The notes: generated from the sequence alone by a model not told the origin. 7,673 nucleotides of DNA from Phyllobacteriaceae bacterium (GCA_024645155.1 JAHEGF010000118.1:1968-9640), one strand, 5' to 3'; shown: positions 1 through 6,851, counted from the first letter of the stretch. Numbers and translations: made by a program.

Positions 1-3000
1 TTGCGCGGGCGCATTAACAGATACCGCAAGGTGGCGTTGTTCCGCGTCGACCGACATCCACTTGACGCCGATAGCGCGTGCCGGCATGCGTGAGCGCCCG
101 TCATCCATCGGACGGTAAAGCGTTGCCAGCACATAGGCGCCGGCACCCCATTCCTTTTGCACCGGAATATCGAATGTCGCACCCTCGGCCGGTACCGTAA
201 CCTCTAAGGTCCGGGAAACATGGTCCGTACCGATCGCAATCAGCATTTCACCGGCAAAGCGCGGCGACACTTTCAGCCGTGCGGTTTCACCAGCCTTGTA
301 GCGAGCCTTGTCGAGCGCGATTTCTAGGCCATCTGGCGTCTCCGTAGACGCCGATTCCACGTACCAGCCCGCGTCGAACAACACGCTGGTTGCCGGGCCT
401 TCGGCCTGGTCCGTCTCGATATCGAGGCGGTACCGGCCCCACTGCACAGGCGCCGAGATGCTTGTCGTCAACGCGCCCGAGATGTCGATCGATCCTCCGG
501 CGACCCGGGATTCCGTGTCGATCGCCTCGTACTGCCAGTAGGAACCGTCGCGATACCATTGGTAATTGCGTTCCAGTTTGACCAGCGACCAGCTTACGCC
601 GCCAAGCGCAATTTTCTTGTCCGACGGATCGACCGCGATGATCGAAAACTCCGGCGTGGAGTTCTCGCCAGTCTGGCCGTCCTCGAAATCGGGACGGACA
701 CCGATCATCACCTGCTGCGGCGCGATGTCCACGGACACGGACCGTTCCACCGCCCGCCCGCTCTCCTCCTGCATGCGCACCACCAGCTTTGCCGTTTGTG
801 GCCGGGTAGTCGCGGCGAGTTCGTCAAGTTCGATGTCGAATGAGCCAACGCCACCGGCATCGAGCACACCAGCGCTGCCTATCGGAAAACGCTGGGCGGA
901 CACGCTTTCCTCGCTGTCCAGGCCGAACAGGTAGCCGGCAAATCCGGTCCGCTCCCGCTTCGTGCTGACTACAACCTCGCCCGACAGGGCAAGACCGGCC
1001 GCCGGTGCACCGTAAAGATATCGCCCCTCGATCTTCACCGGTGTCGCCTGTTCGGCGGAAATCCGGTCGCCGGCGACCGTGATCGCAAAATCGGTGCGCT
1101 CGGGCAGGAAATCCTCCACCAGAAAGCGTGTTTCGGCGACCGGGCCCGCCTTCGGATCAGTAAACACCTGCAACTGCCACGTGCCATGCTTGGCGTTTTG
1201 CGCAAGCGGCAATTGCAATGCGTATCCGCCCAGTGAATTTTCGGCAGCGTCGACCAGACGCCGGTCCTCGGCACCATCAGGCCGTTTGAAGACAAAGGTC
1301 AGCGGCAATCCGGTTATGGCATTGGCCGACGGATCGCGCGCCAGTGCCGCGACATGAACCGTCTCGCCCGCCCGGTAGATACCGCGCTCTGTCCAGGCGT
1401 GGACGTCGACGCCGGTGGGCATGTCGCGGCCGGTTACTCCGCGGTCGGAAAAGTCGAACCCCGGCCTTTCGATATCGAGAAAGACAAAATCGTCGGCCCC
1501 GCGCTTGGCGGAAATCGCCGTTGCGGCTCCGCCTCCGGTGCCGCGCGTCAGCCCGGCATCGAATACCAGCTGACCCTGTTCATCGGTGGTGCCCGTTCCA
1601 AGCACGTCGTTATTGCGGGCAATCAGGGTGACGTCGACACCGCCAAGAGGTTTTGCGGTGGTAAGCGAGCGCGTCGACACGCGCAGGCCTGCGCTGCCGC
1701 TGAAAGTGGTCAGCCCGATATCCGAAATCACGAACCACTGGGTGGCGATGGTATAGTCGTTGCCGCTGGCCGGTCTTGCTGTCAGCACATAAACACCGGG
1801 TTTGCGCTCGGGCAGCGCTTCGTCGACGGGGATCGACGTGACGACATCCTGGTTCAGCTCCGGCTTGATATCGATGGATCCTGTCCACACGCTTTGACCG
1901 AAACTGTCCGAAAGCGAACCCACCTCATAGGTTTCCAGCTGCGATAGGAACTGCGATCCCTGAAGCAATTGCGCAAGCGCCCGTTCGCCGACACGGTACA
2001 GTTCCAGCTTCGCCTCGTTGGTATTCACGGTAACCAGCGGAATCCCCCGGCGCGCCGTATAGGGAAGGACGAAATTGCTGCCGGTAAAACGCACCGCCGG
2101 CGACCGGTCGCGCACATAGATATCGAGATTGACATCGGCGTTGAGTGCCTCGTGCACCGCCGAAGGCAGGCCGCGGCGCAGGCCAATATGCACTTTCTGG
2201 CCGTGACGCACGCCATCGATACAGATCTGCTTGTCGCTGACATCCAGCGCCTCGACGGCAACATTGTCGCGGCTGACAAAATTTTCGTAGCCATCCGAAT
2301 CCTTCTTCAGTTTCTCCGAAAACTGGACACAGATGCGCGGATTGAGGCTTTCCGAATCCACGGTATGGTTGACGACCCTGAAGCCGTGCGTGGCACGCAA
2401 ATCAATGAAAGCAGCGCGCTCCCCGGCGTCGTCATTCAGTGCCAGGCTCTGTTCATAGGCGGACAGGGCGTTCCGGTACTGCCGGTTGACAGCAAGCGCT
2501 TTTGCGATCTGCGCAAGGGCCGCCGCGCGAACCGTCGCGGTCCGCGACAGTCTGTAACTGTTCAGGGCCGCCGATAACGCAATTCTGCGGTAAAGCGAAC
2601 GCTCGTTTGTGTCGCTTTCCTGATGGATGCGTGCGGCCGTGGAAAGCTCGATCCAGATTCCCGGATCATCGGGTTCGATTTTCGCGGCAGCGGAATACTT
2701 GTCGGCGGCAGACTTCGCCGAACCGGCAGCAAGGTCCTGCCTGGCACCTGAACGCAATGCACCGAAACCGAGATCAGTTCCCGAAGCCCGGGACTGCAGA
2801 AGTTTTTTGCGAAAACGTTCGGCTTCGTCGTCGTACCGGTCCTGGATGAATGCAAGCTTTTTTGCAGCGCCCAGATCCGGTTCGGAACCTGCGCCAACGA
2901 CGCGCCCGGCAATGGCTCCGGCAAACGGTTTCAGTTCGCTGAAATCCGATTTGAGAAAACAGTAGCGCGCCGATACATTGTAGGTAAACGCCTTGCAGGC

Positions 3001-3204
3001 AAGGTTTTCCAGACACCCCGCCTTGCACTGCTCAAGTGTTACATCCTGGCGGGTTTCCAGATCGAACCCGAAATAGTCGCTGTCGTTGTGGATGATGATC
3101 GACTGACGCCCGTTGGCCGGATCACTGCTTTGTGCCGATGCCGGCAGAACGGACGATACAGTCAGTGTTGCAAATGCGAGGGCGAGCAGCAGATTCCGTA
3201 TCAT
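1..3204 (-). CDS. Alpha-2-macroglobulin family protein with N-terminal PAN/Apple domain (C-terminal part outside window)
   Basis: Reading the minus strand from the ATG at 3204 gives 1068 codons without a stop to the window edge. Residues 1-24 form a Sec signal peptide (basic start, leucine-rich core, ASA before Gln25). There is no lipobox cysteine, so I infer a soluble periplasmic or secreted protein, unlike the E. coli lipoprotein YfhM. Residues about 36-95 form a PAN/Apple-like domain with cysteines 60, 64, 70 and 82. Residues about 156-262 are helical and TPR-like. Macroglobulin domains follow from about 273, including the family hallmark RGIYRAGETV near 607-616. The bait-region domain starts near 948 (YVESAS, then DKARYKAGETARLKV). 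Known relatives trap proteases through a cleavable bait and often a thioester Cys-Gln. The thioester region would lie beyond position 1, so its presence cannot be judged. SD GGAGGA sits 6 nt before the ATG. Whether a penicillin-binding protein 1C gene follows, as is common, is not visible. Confidence 0.93.
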   Translation of the reverse strand, partial: MIRNLLLALAFATLTVSSVLPASAQSSDPANGRQSIIIHNDSDYFGFDLETRQDVTLEQCKAGCLENLACKAFTYNVSARYCFLKSDFSELKPFAGAIAGRVVGAGSEPDLGAAKKLAFIQDRYDDEAERFRKKLLQSRASGTDLGFGALRSGARQDLAAGSAKSAADKYSAAAKIEPDDPGIWIELSTAARIHQESDTNERSLYRRIALSAALNSYRLSRTATVRAAALAQIAKALAVNRQYRNALSAYEQSLALNDDAGERAAFIDLRATHGFRVVNHTVDSESLNPRICVQFSEKLKKDSDGYENFVSRDNVAVEALDVSDKQICIDGVRHGQKVHIGLRRGLPSAVHEALNADVNLDIYVRDRSPAVRFTGSNFVLPYTARRGIPLVTVNTNEAKLELYRVGERALAQLLQGSQFLSQLETYEVGSLSDSFGQSVWTGSIDIKPELNQDVVTSIPVDEALPERKPGVYVLTARPASGNDYTIATQWFVISDIGLTTFSGSAGLRVSTRSLTTAKPLGGVDVTLIARNNDVLGTGTTDEQGQLVFDAGLTRGTGGGAATAISAKRGADDFVFLDIERPGFDFSDRGVTGRDMPTGVDVHAWTERGIYRAGETVHVAALARDPSANAITGLPLTFVFKRPDGAEDRRLVDAAENSLGGYALQLPLAQNAKHGTWQLQVFTDPKAGPVAETRFLVEDFLPERTDFAITVAGDRISAEQATPVKIEGRYLYGAPAAGLALSGEVVVSTKRERTGFAGYLFGLDSEESVSAQRFPIGSAGVLDAGGVGSFDIELDELAATTRPQTAKLVVRMQEESGRAVERSVSVDIAPQQVMIGVRPDFEDGQTGENSTPEFSIIAVDPSDKKIALGGVSWSLVKLERNYQWYRDGSYWQYEAIDTESRVAGGSIDISGALTTSISAPVQWGRYRLDIETDQAEGPATSVLFDAGWYVESASTETPDGLEIALDKARYKAGETARLKVSPRFAGEMLIAIGTDHVSRTLEVTVPAEGATFDIPVQKEWGAGAYVLATLYRPMDDGRSRMPARAIGVKWMSVDAEQRHLAVSVNAPAQ

Positions 3205-3210
3205 CAGTTT

Positions 3211-3216
3211 TCCTCC
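3211..3216 (-). promoter_or_regulatory. Ribosome binding site of the macroglobulin gene
   Basis: Minus-strand GGAGGA lies 6 nt before the ATG at 3204. It fixes the start of the macroglobulin gene directly ahead of a clear signal peptide. Confidence 0.8.
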
Positions 3217-3298
3217 AGCTTCCGGGCCACAATCGGGGTCAACAAATGTGGCGCTTTAGGGGCCTTTGTCACTGTATAGCCACCAGCAAGCGAAAGTC

Positions 3299-3340
3299 CC
3301 GGGAAAAAAGCGGCAATGCATTCGCACGAACATTTCCCGG
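3299..3340. repeat. 8-bp inverted repeat in the antiporter/macroglobulin spacer
   Basis: CCGGGAAA at 3299-3306 and TTTCCCGG at 3333-3340 are perfect reverse complements separated by 26 nt. The pair starts 7 nt beyond the antiporter stop codon (TAG, 3350-3348). As RNA from the minus strand it could form a stem near the 3' end of the antiporter message. No U-tract follows the 3' arm, so a standard intrinsic terminator is not supported. The loop also holds an 8-bp palindrome, AATGCATT. It could be a 3'-end stem or a binding site. The rest of the spacer (3205-3347) holds only the macroglobulin ribosome binding site and presumably its promoter; the best -10-like element I see is a weak TATACA on the minus strand with no good -35. 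Confidence 0.35.
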
Positions 3341-3347
3341 TCAAACC

Positions 3348-4577
3348 CTAGGGTCCGCTGCCCCGGTTCATCATCACGCGCAACACGATCGATGCCATTG
3401 CGGTATTTGCCAATGCCATCAGGACGAGCGCCGAGAAAAGGTAACGTCCTACGGGATCGGACGTCGCCCCGTTGATCAGGCCCGCCTCCAGTGCAATCGA
3501 TATCACCACGATCATGATCTCTCCGCGCGGCGCCAGCCCGACTCCGACAATTGCCGAATCGCGCGCCGAAAATCCGGTAAGTCTTGCCGCGATACCGCCA
3601 CCCGCAACCTTCGCTGCAAATGCGGCAACCGTGAGAATGATCAGGAATACCGGGATCTTCACGATCGCGGCCAGGTCTGCCTGCAATCCGATCCAGGCAA
3701 AAAACAGAGGTCCGAGCACGCCTGCGGTCAATGCGTTGAGCATCAGGCGCATACTCTTGTAGGGCCTGTCGCCGACACGCGAGCGTTCGAAAAACAGGCC
3801 GGCCATGAACGCCCCCACCGCCCAGTGCAATCCGAGCAGTTCGGCGAGGAACCCGTATGCCAGTGCCACCGCTATCAGGGCGCTGAACTCGATCGATGCG
3901 GCCTGCATGTTCTTTATCCGCTTGCTGATATGCGGATAGACATGGACGCCAAGCAAACCCGTTATCGTAAAGAACACTCCAACCTTGCCGAGCAGGACAA
4001 CAAACGGCAACAGCCCGGGCAATTCGCCCGTGGCGATCATCGATCCGAGCAGCGCAAGCAGAAACAGGCCGAGTATGTCATCGAACAGTGCCGCCGTTAT
4101 CAGGACCCTGCCCGGCTCCGAACCGATTATCCCGAATTCCTGCAGGATCCTGGCGGATGCCGCGATTGCCGAAATCGAAATGGCAACGCCGATCAGGATT
4201 GCCTGGACCGTGCGCATCGGACTGTCGGGCAGGAAAATGAAGCCGAGTGCGAGACCTACGGCAATTGGCAGGATCATGCCGCCGACGGCAACGACAAGGG
4301 ATTTGCGCGCATCGTGCAGAGTTTCCGACAGCTGCATTTCGACACCCGCCATCAGCAGCAGGAAGAAAATCCCGAGATCTGCCACCTGTCTCAAGGCCTC
4401 GCTTGACGGAAGCGACGCGGCAAAGGACTGGTGCGGACCGGCAAAATTCGCACTGATGACCAGCAGCATGCCCGCCATCATCTCGCCCACGGCCGACGGC
4501 AGGCCCATGCGTTCGGCAATTTCGCCCGAAACACGCGCCGAAAGCAGCAGGACCAAAAGCGCACCGATGACTTCCAT
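3348..4577 (-). CDS. CPA2-type cation:proton antiporter (Na+/H+ exchanger family)
   Basis: A 409-residue polytopic inner-membrane protein, hydrophobic along its whole length in the pattern of 11-13 helices. It resembles the Na_H_Exchanger domain of the CPA2 branch (NapA/KefC type), which swaps Na+ or K+ for H+. Visible landmarks are a first helix at 2-14, GLPSAVGEMMAGMLL at 25-39, FLLLMAGVEMQL at 72-83, and an ion-site pair Asp166-Asp167 in AALFDDILGL. Lys323 lies in FAAKVAGG and PRGE at 350-353. The Asp pair and Lys match the residues NapA uses for ion binding; this is alignment by eye. It lacks the C-terminal TrkA-N/RCK domain of KefB/KefC, so nucleotide or glutathione gating is unlikely. 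The open frame continues upstream to 4913, but that part overlaps the dehydrogenase gene and does not look like protein. The ATG at 4577 has GGAGGA just before it and begins the first helix. The ion carried cannot be told from sequence. Confidence 0.9.
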   Translation of the reverse strand: MEVIGALLVLLLSARVSGEIAERMGLPSAVGEMMAGMLLVISANFAGPHQSFAASLPSSEALRQVADLGIFFLLLMAGVEMQLSETLHDARKSLVVAVGGMILPIAVGLALGFIFLPDSPMRTVQAILIGVAISISAIAASARILQEFGIIGSEPGRVLITAALFDDILGLFLLALLGSMIATGELPGLLPFVVLLGKVGVFFTITGLLGVHVYPHISKRIKNMQAASIEFSALIAVALAYGFLAELLGLHWAVGAFMAGLFFERSRVGDRPYKSMRLMLNALTAGVLGPLFFAWIGLQADLAAIVKIPVFLIILTVAAFAAKVAGGGIAARLTGFSARDSAIVGVGLAPRGEIMIVVISIALEAGLINGATSDPVGRYLFSALVLMALANTAMASIVLRVMMNRGSGP

Positions 4578-4580
4578 TGC

Positions 4581-4586
4581 TCCTCC
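4581..4586 (-). promoter_or_regulatory. Ribosome binding site that decides the antiporter start
   Basis: Minus-strand GGAGGA lies 3 nt before the ATG at 4577. The spacing is short, but the match is strong and picks this start over in-frame upstream codons (for example ATG at 4649), which lack such a site. Confidence 0.65.
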
Positions 4587-4624
4587 AGGTAGGCGGCGCT
4601 GCCAAGGATGCGACCATAGCGTTA

Positions 4625-4654
4625 TTCGCCCGGCGAAAATTTGCGGCATGTCAA
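4625..4654 (-). promoter_or_regulatory. Possible antiporter promoter element with palindrome
   Basis: In the 112-bp gap between dehydrogenase and antiporter, the minus strand reads a perfect TTGACA at 4654-4649. It is followed by the near-palindrome TTCGCC-G-GGCGAA at 4637-4625. At 16-18 nt from TTGACA there is no convincing -10 hexamer, so an internal promoter is only a possibility. The palindrome would lie where a regulator could block or recruit polymerase. The gap holds no U-tract hairpin that would separate the antiporter from the upstream genes. Confidence 0.25.
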
Positions 4655-4689
4655 TTCGAACCGATGTCGCGCAAATGCCCCGGGAGATG

Positions 4690-5784
4690 TTACAGCCGCG
4701 CTGGCGACAGCGCATCGACAATCGGTTCGGGAAGCCCGGGTGCCCGCCCGAGGCAAAAGTCCGCACACAGGTGCGCCAGCGCCGGTGCCGTTTGCACACC
4801 GTAGCCGCCTTGCCCCGCCAACCAGAAAAACCCTTCCGCATCGGTTGCAAAGCCGCAAACCGGCGTCCGGTCGCCGACAAAGCTGCGCAGTCCCGCCCAA
4901 CTGGTTTCAACACGGGTGACGGGAAATGTCACCATGTTCTCAAAACGGTGAATACCCTCTGCCAGTACCATGTCGTCGGCCCAGGCATCATGCGGTTCGA
5001 CCGGATCCTCGTCGGCCGGCGAAACCATCAGCTTGCCTGCTTCCGGTTTTGCATACCAGTTTTCGGACGCACCGAGCATCATCGGCCAGCCGCCAACCTG
5101 ATGGCCGGATGGCGCGGGGATCAGGGCCGCCGAACGGCGCAGCGCCTGCAAGCCGGTTGTCCGCACCCCGGCCATGATCGCCACCTGGTCGGCCCAAGCA
5201 CCAGCAGCGTTGATCACGACTGGCGCGCAATATTCCCCTCCGCGCGTTGTCACCCGCCACGTCTTGCCGTCCCTGCGGATACCCGTTGCCGCAGCATCGG
5301 TAACGATCGTGCCTCCATTGGCCCGCAACTGACGCGCCAGGCCTTGCAGGAACCGGTCTACATCGATGTCGCTTGGCGCTGCCTCATAGGCTGCGGCGGC
5401 TATGGCGCTTTCGTTAAGCACGGGAACCATCTGCGCTGCGGCCGAAACCGCGATGAGTTCGACCCCGTCCGCGCCGGCGGCATGATCTTCCAGCCCCGCC
5501 CTTTCGTTTTCGCTGGCAAGCGTCAGCAATCCGCGCGGCGACAGCAGGCTGCTATCGGATACGCCGGCCGGCTCCGACAGGAACGGCAGGGAAGCAGCGC
5601 TGAGAGCGCGAATTGTCGGCTTGCCGTAATTGGGCGCGAAAATTGCCGCCGACCGGCCGGTCGCGTGATAGCCGATCGCGGTTTCTGCCTCCACTACCGT
5701 AACCGCCGCATCATTCGACAGGAACGATGCCGCGCTGACACCGGCAATACCGCCGCCTATGACAAGTATGTCGCTGGATTGCAT
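4690..5784 (-). CDS. DauA-like FAD-dependent D-amino acid/amine dehydrogenase (DAO family)
   Basis: A 364-residue flavoenzyme of the DAO fold. The N-terminal dinucleotide site is VIGGGIAGVSAA (8-19), with Glu32 ending the second strand to hold the FAD ribose; NAAGAWAD is at 192-199 and AGQGGYGVQT at 323-332. Compared from memory with Pseudomonas aeruginosa D-arginine dehydrogenase DauA (about 375 residues), it aligns nearly end to end, including GYHATGRSAA at 38-47. Tyr53, Arg217, Tyr244, Arg300, Gly327 and Gln331 match DauA substrate contacts Y53, R222, Y249, R305, G332 and Q336. DauA His48, Thr50 and Glu87 are replaced by Ile48, Ala50 and Leu86. The family removes hydride from an amine to give an imine that hydrolyses to a keto acid and ammonia. 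Here the carboxylate-binding arginines remain but the guanidinium-binding Glu is gone, so a non-arginine substrate is inferred. The ATG at 5784 overlaps the amidohydrolase stop (TGATG); an in-frame TTG at 5787 is less likely. No signal peptide, so cytoplasmic. Confidence 0.9.
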   Translation of the reverse strand: MQSSDILVIGGGIAGVSAASFLSNDAAVTVVEAETAIGYHATGRSAAIFAPNYGKPTIRALSAASLPFLSEPAGVSDSSLLSPRGLLTLASENERAGLEDHAAGADGVELIAVSAAAQMVPVLNESAIAAAAYEAAPSDIDVDRFLQGLARQLRANGGTIVTDAAATGIRRDGKTWRVTTRGGEYCAPVVINAAGAWADQVAIMAGVRTTGLQALRRSAALIPAPSGHQVGGWPMMLGASENWYAKPEAGKLMVSPADEDPVEPHDAWADDMVLAEGIHRFENMVTFPVTRVETSWAGLRSFVGDRTPVCGFATDAEGFFWLAGQGGYGVQTAPALAHLCADFCLGRAPGLPEPIVDALSPARL

Positions 5785-5786
5785 CA
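5782..5786 (-). promoter_or_regulatory. TGATG stop/start overlap (translational coupling)
   Basis: On the minus strand the amidohydrolase stop TGA (5786-5784) shares its A with the dehydrogenase start ATG (5784-5782). The sequence just upstream has only a weak purine-rich stretch, so reinitiation by the same ribosomes is likely. This ties the amounts of the two enzymes together. Confidence 0.8.
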
Positions 5787-6806
5787 AGCCTGCCCGAACC
5801 CGGTAAGGAAACTTTCCAGATTGAGGCCGAGTTCATCACTGAGGTAACCACCCTCCTGAACCAGCAGGACCGGAAGCCCGCATGCCGCAATCGCGCTGCC
5901 TATCGAGGCGAACCCGGGGGTCGTGATCGCCAGTCCCTTCAGCGGATCGTTTTCATGGGCGTCAAGACCAAGGGCGACGACAAGGACATCGGCGCCGAAG
6001 GAGGTGACGCGCTCAAGTGCGGTTTCAAGCGTTTGCATGTAGGCGCTGTCGCCGGTTCCGCGATCAAGCGGCAGGTTGAGATTGTAGCCAAGTCCATCGC
6101 CTTCTCCGCGTTCTGCCCCATGCCCCCAGAAAAACGGGTAGAAGCGCGCCGGATCGGCATGGATGGAAACGGTCAGGACATCGCTGCGCCGGTAAAAGAT
6201 GCCCTGCGTGCCATTGCCGTGGTGAACATCGACATCGAGGATGGCCGGACGCAACCCCTTGCCGAGCAGGAATTGGGCCGCGATTGCCGAATTGCTGAGA
6301 AAGCAGAAGCCGCCTGCCATGTCGGCAAATGCGTGGTGGCCGGGTGGCCTGCACAGGGCATAGGCCGCGCGTTCGCCGCCGGCGATCTCCGCGGCGCCCG
6401 AAACCGCGGTCTGCGCCGACCAGTAGGCCGAATTCCATGTCTCCTTTGAAATAGGGCATGCGGTATCGGCCTGGTGATAGCCGGCCTGCCCGACCGCCGA
6501 TTGCGGATAACCGGCGCTGCGGTCCGCAGGGTGGATATTGGGTATGACTTCCGCCGATGCGCCTTCGATGCGCTGCCAGCGCTCGTGGATGGTTTGCAGG
6601 AAAACCAGGTATTCCGGAGAATGGATGGCCGCAATCGGGCCCATGCCGTGATCGCCGGGCTCTGCGAATTTGCATCCGGCCGCTTCCGCACCTTTTTTCA
6701 ATATCTCGATACGCCGCGGCTGTTCAGGGTTGGGAAGGACCGTACCGCTGGAAATGAAATGCCTGGGATCGTGCAGCGCCTGGCGCTTGTCGAGTATCGC
6801 TTTCAT
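5784..6806 (-). CDS. Acetylpolyamine amidohydrolase / histone deacetylase family zinc hydrolase
   Basis: A 340-residue cytoplasmic protein of the arginase/deacetylase fold, close to the 341-residue acetylpolyamine amidohydrolase of Mycoplana ramosa. The family uses zinc-activated water to remove acetyl groups from acetylated polyamines or acetyl-lysine-like amines. The catalytic set is complete: tandem His157-His158 in CRPPGHHA, zinc ligands Asp193 and His195 (LDVDVHHGNG) and Asp282 (LGLDAHENDP), and Tyr321 in QEGGYLSDELGLN. The segment at about 80-120 (ending GQAGYHQADTACPIS) matches the loop that in the Mycoplana enzyme builds the dimer and a narrow channel for slim substrates. Asp114 may stand where that enzyme has Glu117. 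I therefore prefer acetylpolyamine or small acetyl-amine over histone-like protein as substrate. The ATG at 6806 lies 6 nt after GGAGGG; an ATG at 6809 is possible, and an upstream in-frame GTG or ATG near 6840 would add a non-homologous tail. First gene of the minus-strand cluster; its TGA is fused to the dehydrogenase ATG. Confidence 0.92.
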   Translation of the reverse strand: MKAILDKRQALHDPRHFISSGTVLPNPEQPRRIEILKKGAEAAGCKFAEPGDHGMGPIAAIHSPEYLVFLQTIHERWQRIEGASAEVIPNIHPADRSAGYPQSAVGQAGYHQADTACPISKETWNSAYWSAQTAVSGAAEIAGGERAAYALCRPPGHHAFADMAGGFCFLSNSAIAAQFLLGKGLRPAILDVDVHHGNGTQGIFYRRSDVLTVSIHADPARFYPFFWGHGAERGEGDGLGYNLNLPLDRGTGDSAYMQTLETALERVTSFGADVLVVALGLDAHENDPLKGLAITTPGFASIGSAIAACGLPVLLVQEGGYLSDELGLNLESFLTGFGQA

Positions 6807-6812
6807 CATCTT

Positions 6813-6818
6813 CCCTCC
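6813..6818 (-). promoter_or_regulatory. Ribosome binding site of the amidohydrolase
   Basis: Minus-strand GGAGGG lies 6 nt before the ATG at 6806 and 3 nt before the ATG at 6809. The spacing favours 6806, which begins MKAILDKRQ as in the family. Confidence 0.75.
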
Positions 6819-6824
6819 GCAACA

Positions 6825-6837
6825 GCCGGCTACCGGC
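6825..6837. repeat. Short hairpin just ahead of the amidohydrolase ribosome binding site
   Basis: GCCGG-CTA-CCGGC is a perfect 5-bp stem with a 3-nt loop. In the minus-strand transcript it would end 6 nt before the Shine-Dalgarno sequence. It could affect ribosome access or be a protein-binding dyad, or it may be chance in GC-rich DNA. Confidence 0.3.
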
Positions 6838-6851
6838 ATGACCATGAGCAG

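Noticed and set aside
1354..2577. Two plus-strand open frames of about 200 codons (1354-1947 and 1969-2577)
   Set aside because: Both are antisense to the uninterrupted macroglobulin reading frame and show no domain signature.
3299..3340. Intrinsic terminator for the antiporter
   Set aside because: The stem exists, but no U-tract follows on the minus strand and the loop is long. It is kept only as an inverted repeat.
3132..4406. Plus-strand open frame of 424 codons
   Set aside because: It is antisense to the macroglobulin start and the antiporter, is full of His/Arg/Gln/Cys, and its supposed product resembles no family. The minus-strand genes explain the region fully.
4578..4913. N-terminal extension of the antiporter to an ATG at 4913 (521 residues)
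   Set aside because: The extra 112 residues are Arg/Cys-rich and non-hydrophobic and overlap the end of the dehydrogenase gene. The ATG at 4577 has a strong ribosome binding site and begins the first membrane helix.
3985..5847. Plus-strand open frame of 620 codons
   Set aside because: It lies entirely opposite the antiporter and dehydrogenase genes, has a low-complexity Arg/Pro/Ala/Ser-rich composition and no recognisable motif. It is a shadow frame of high-GC coding DNA.
6807..6845. N-terminal extension of the amidohydrolase (VMPVAGCCGGKM)
   Set aside because: It includes the Shine-Dalgarno sequence and hairpin as codons, and would make the protein longer than its family. The start at 6806 fits the 340-residue family length.
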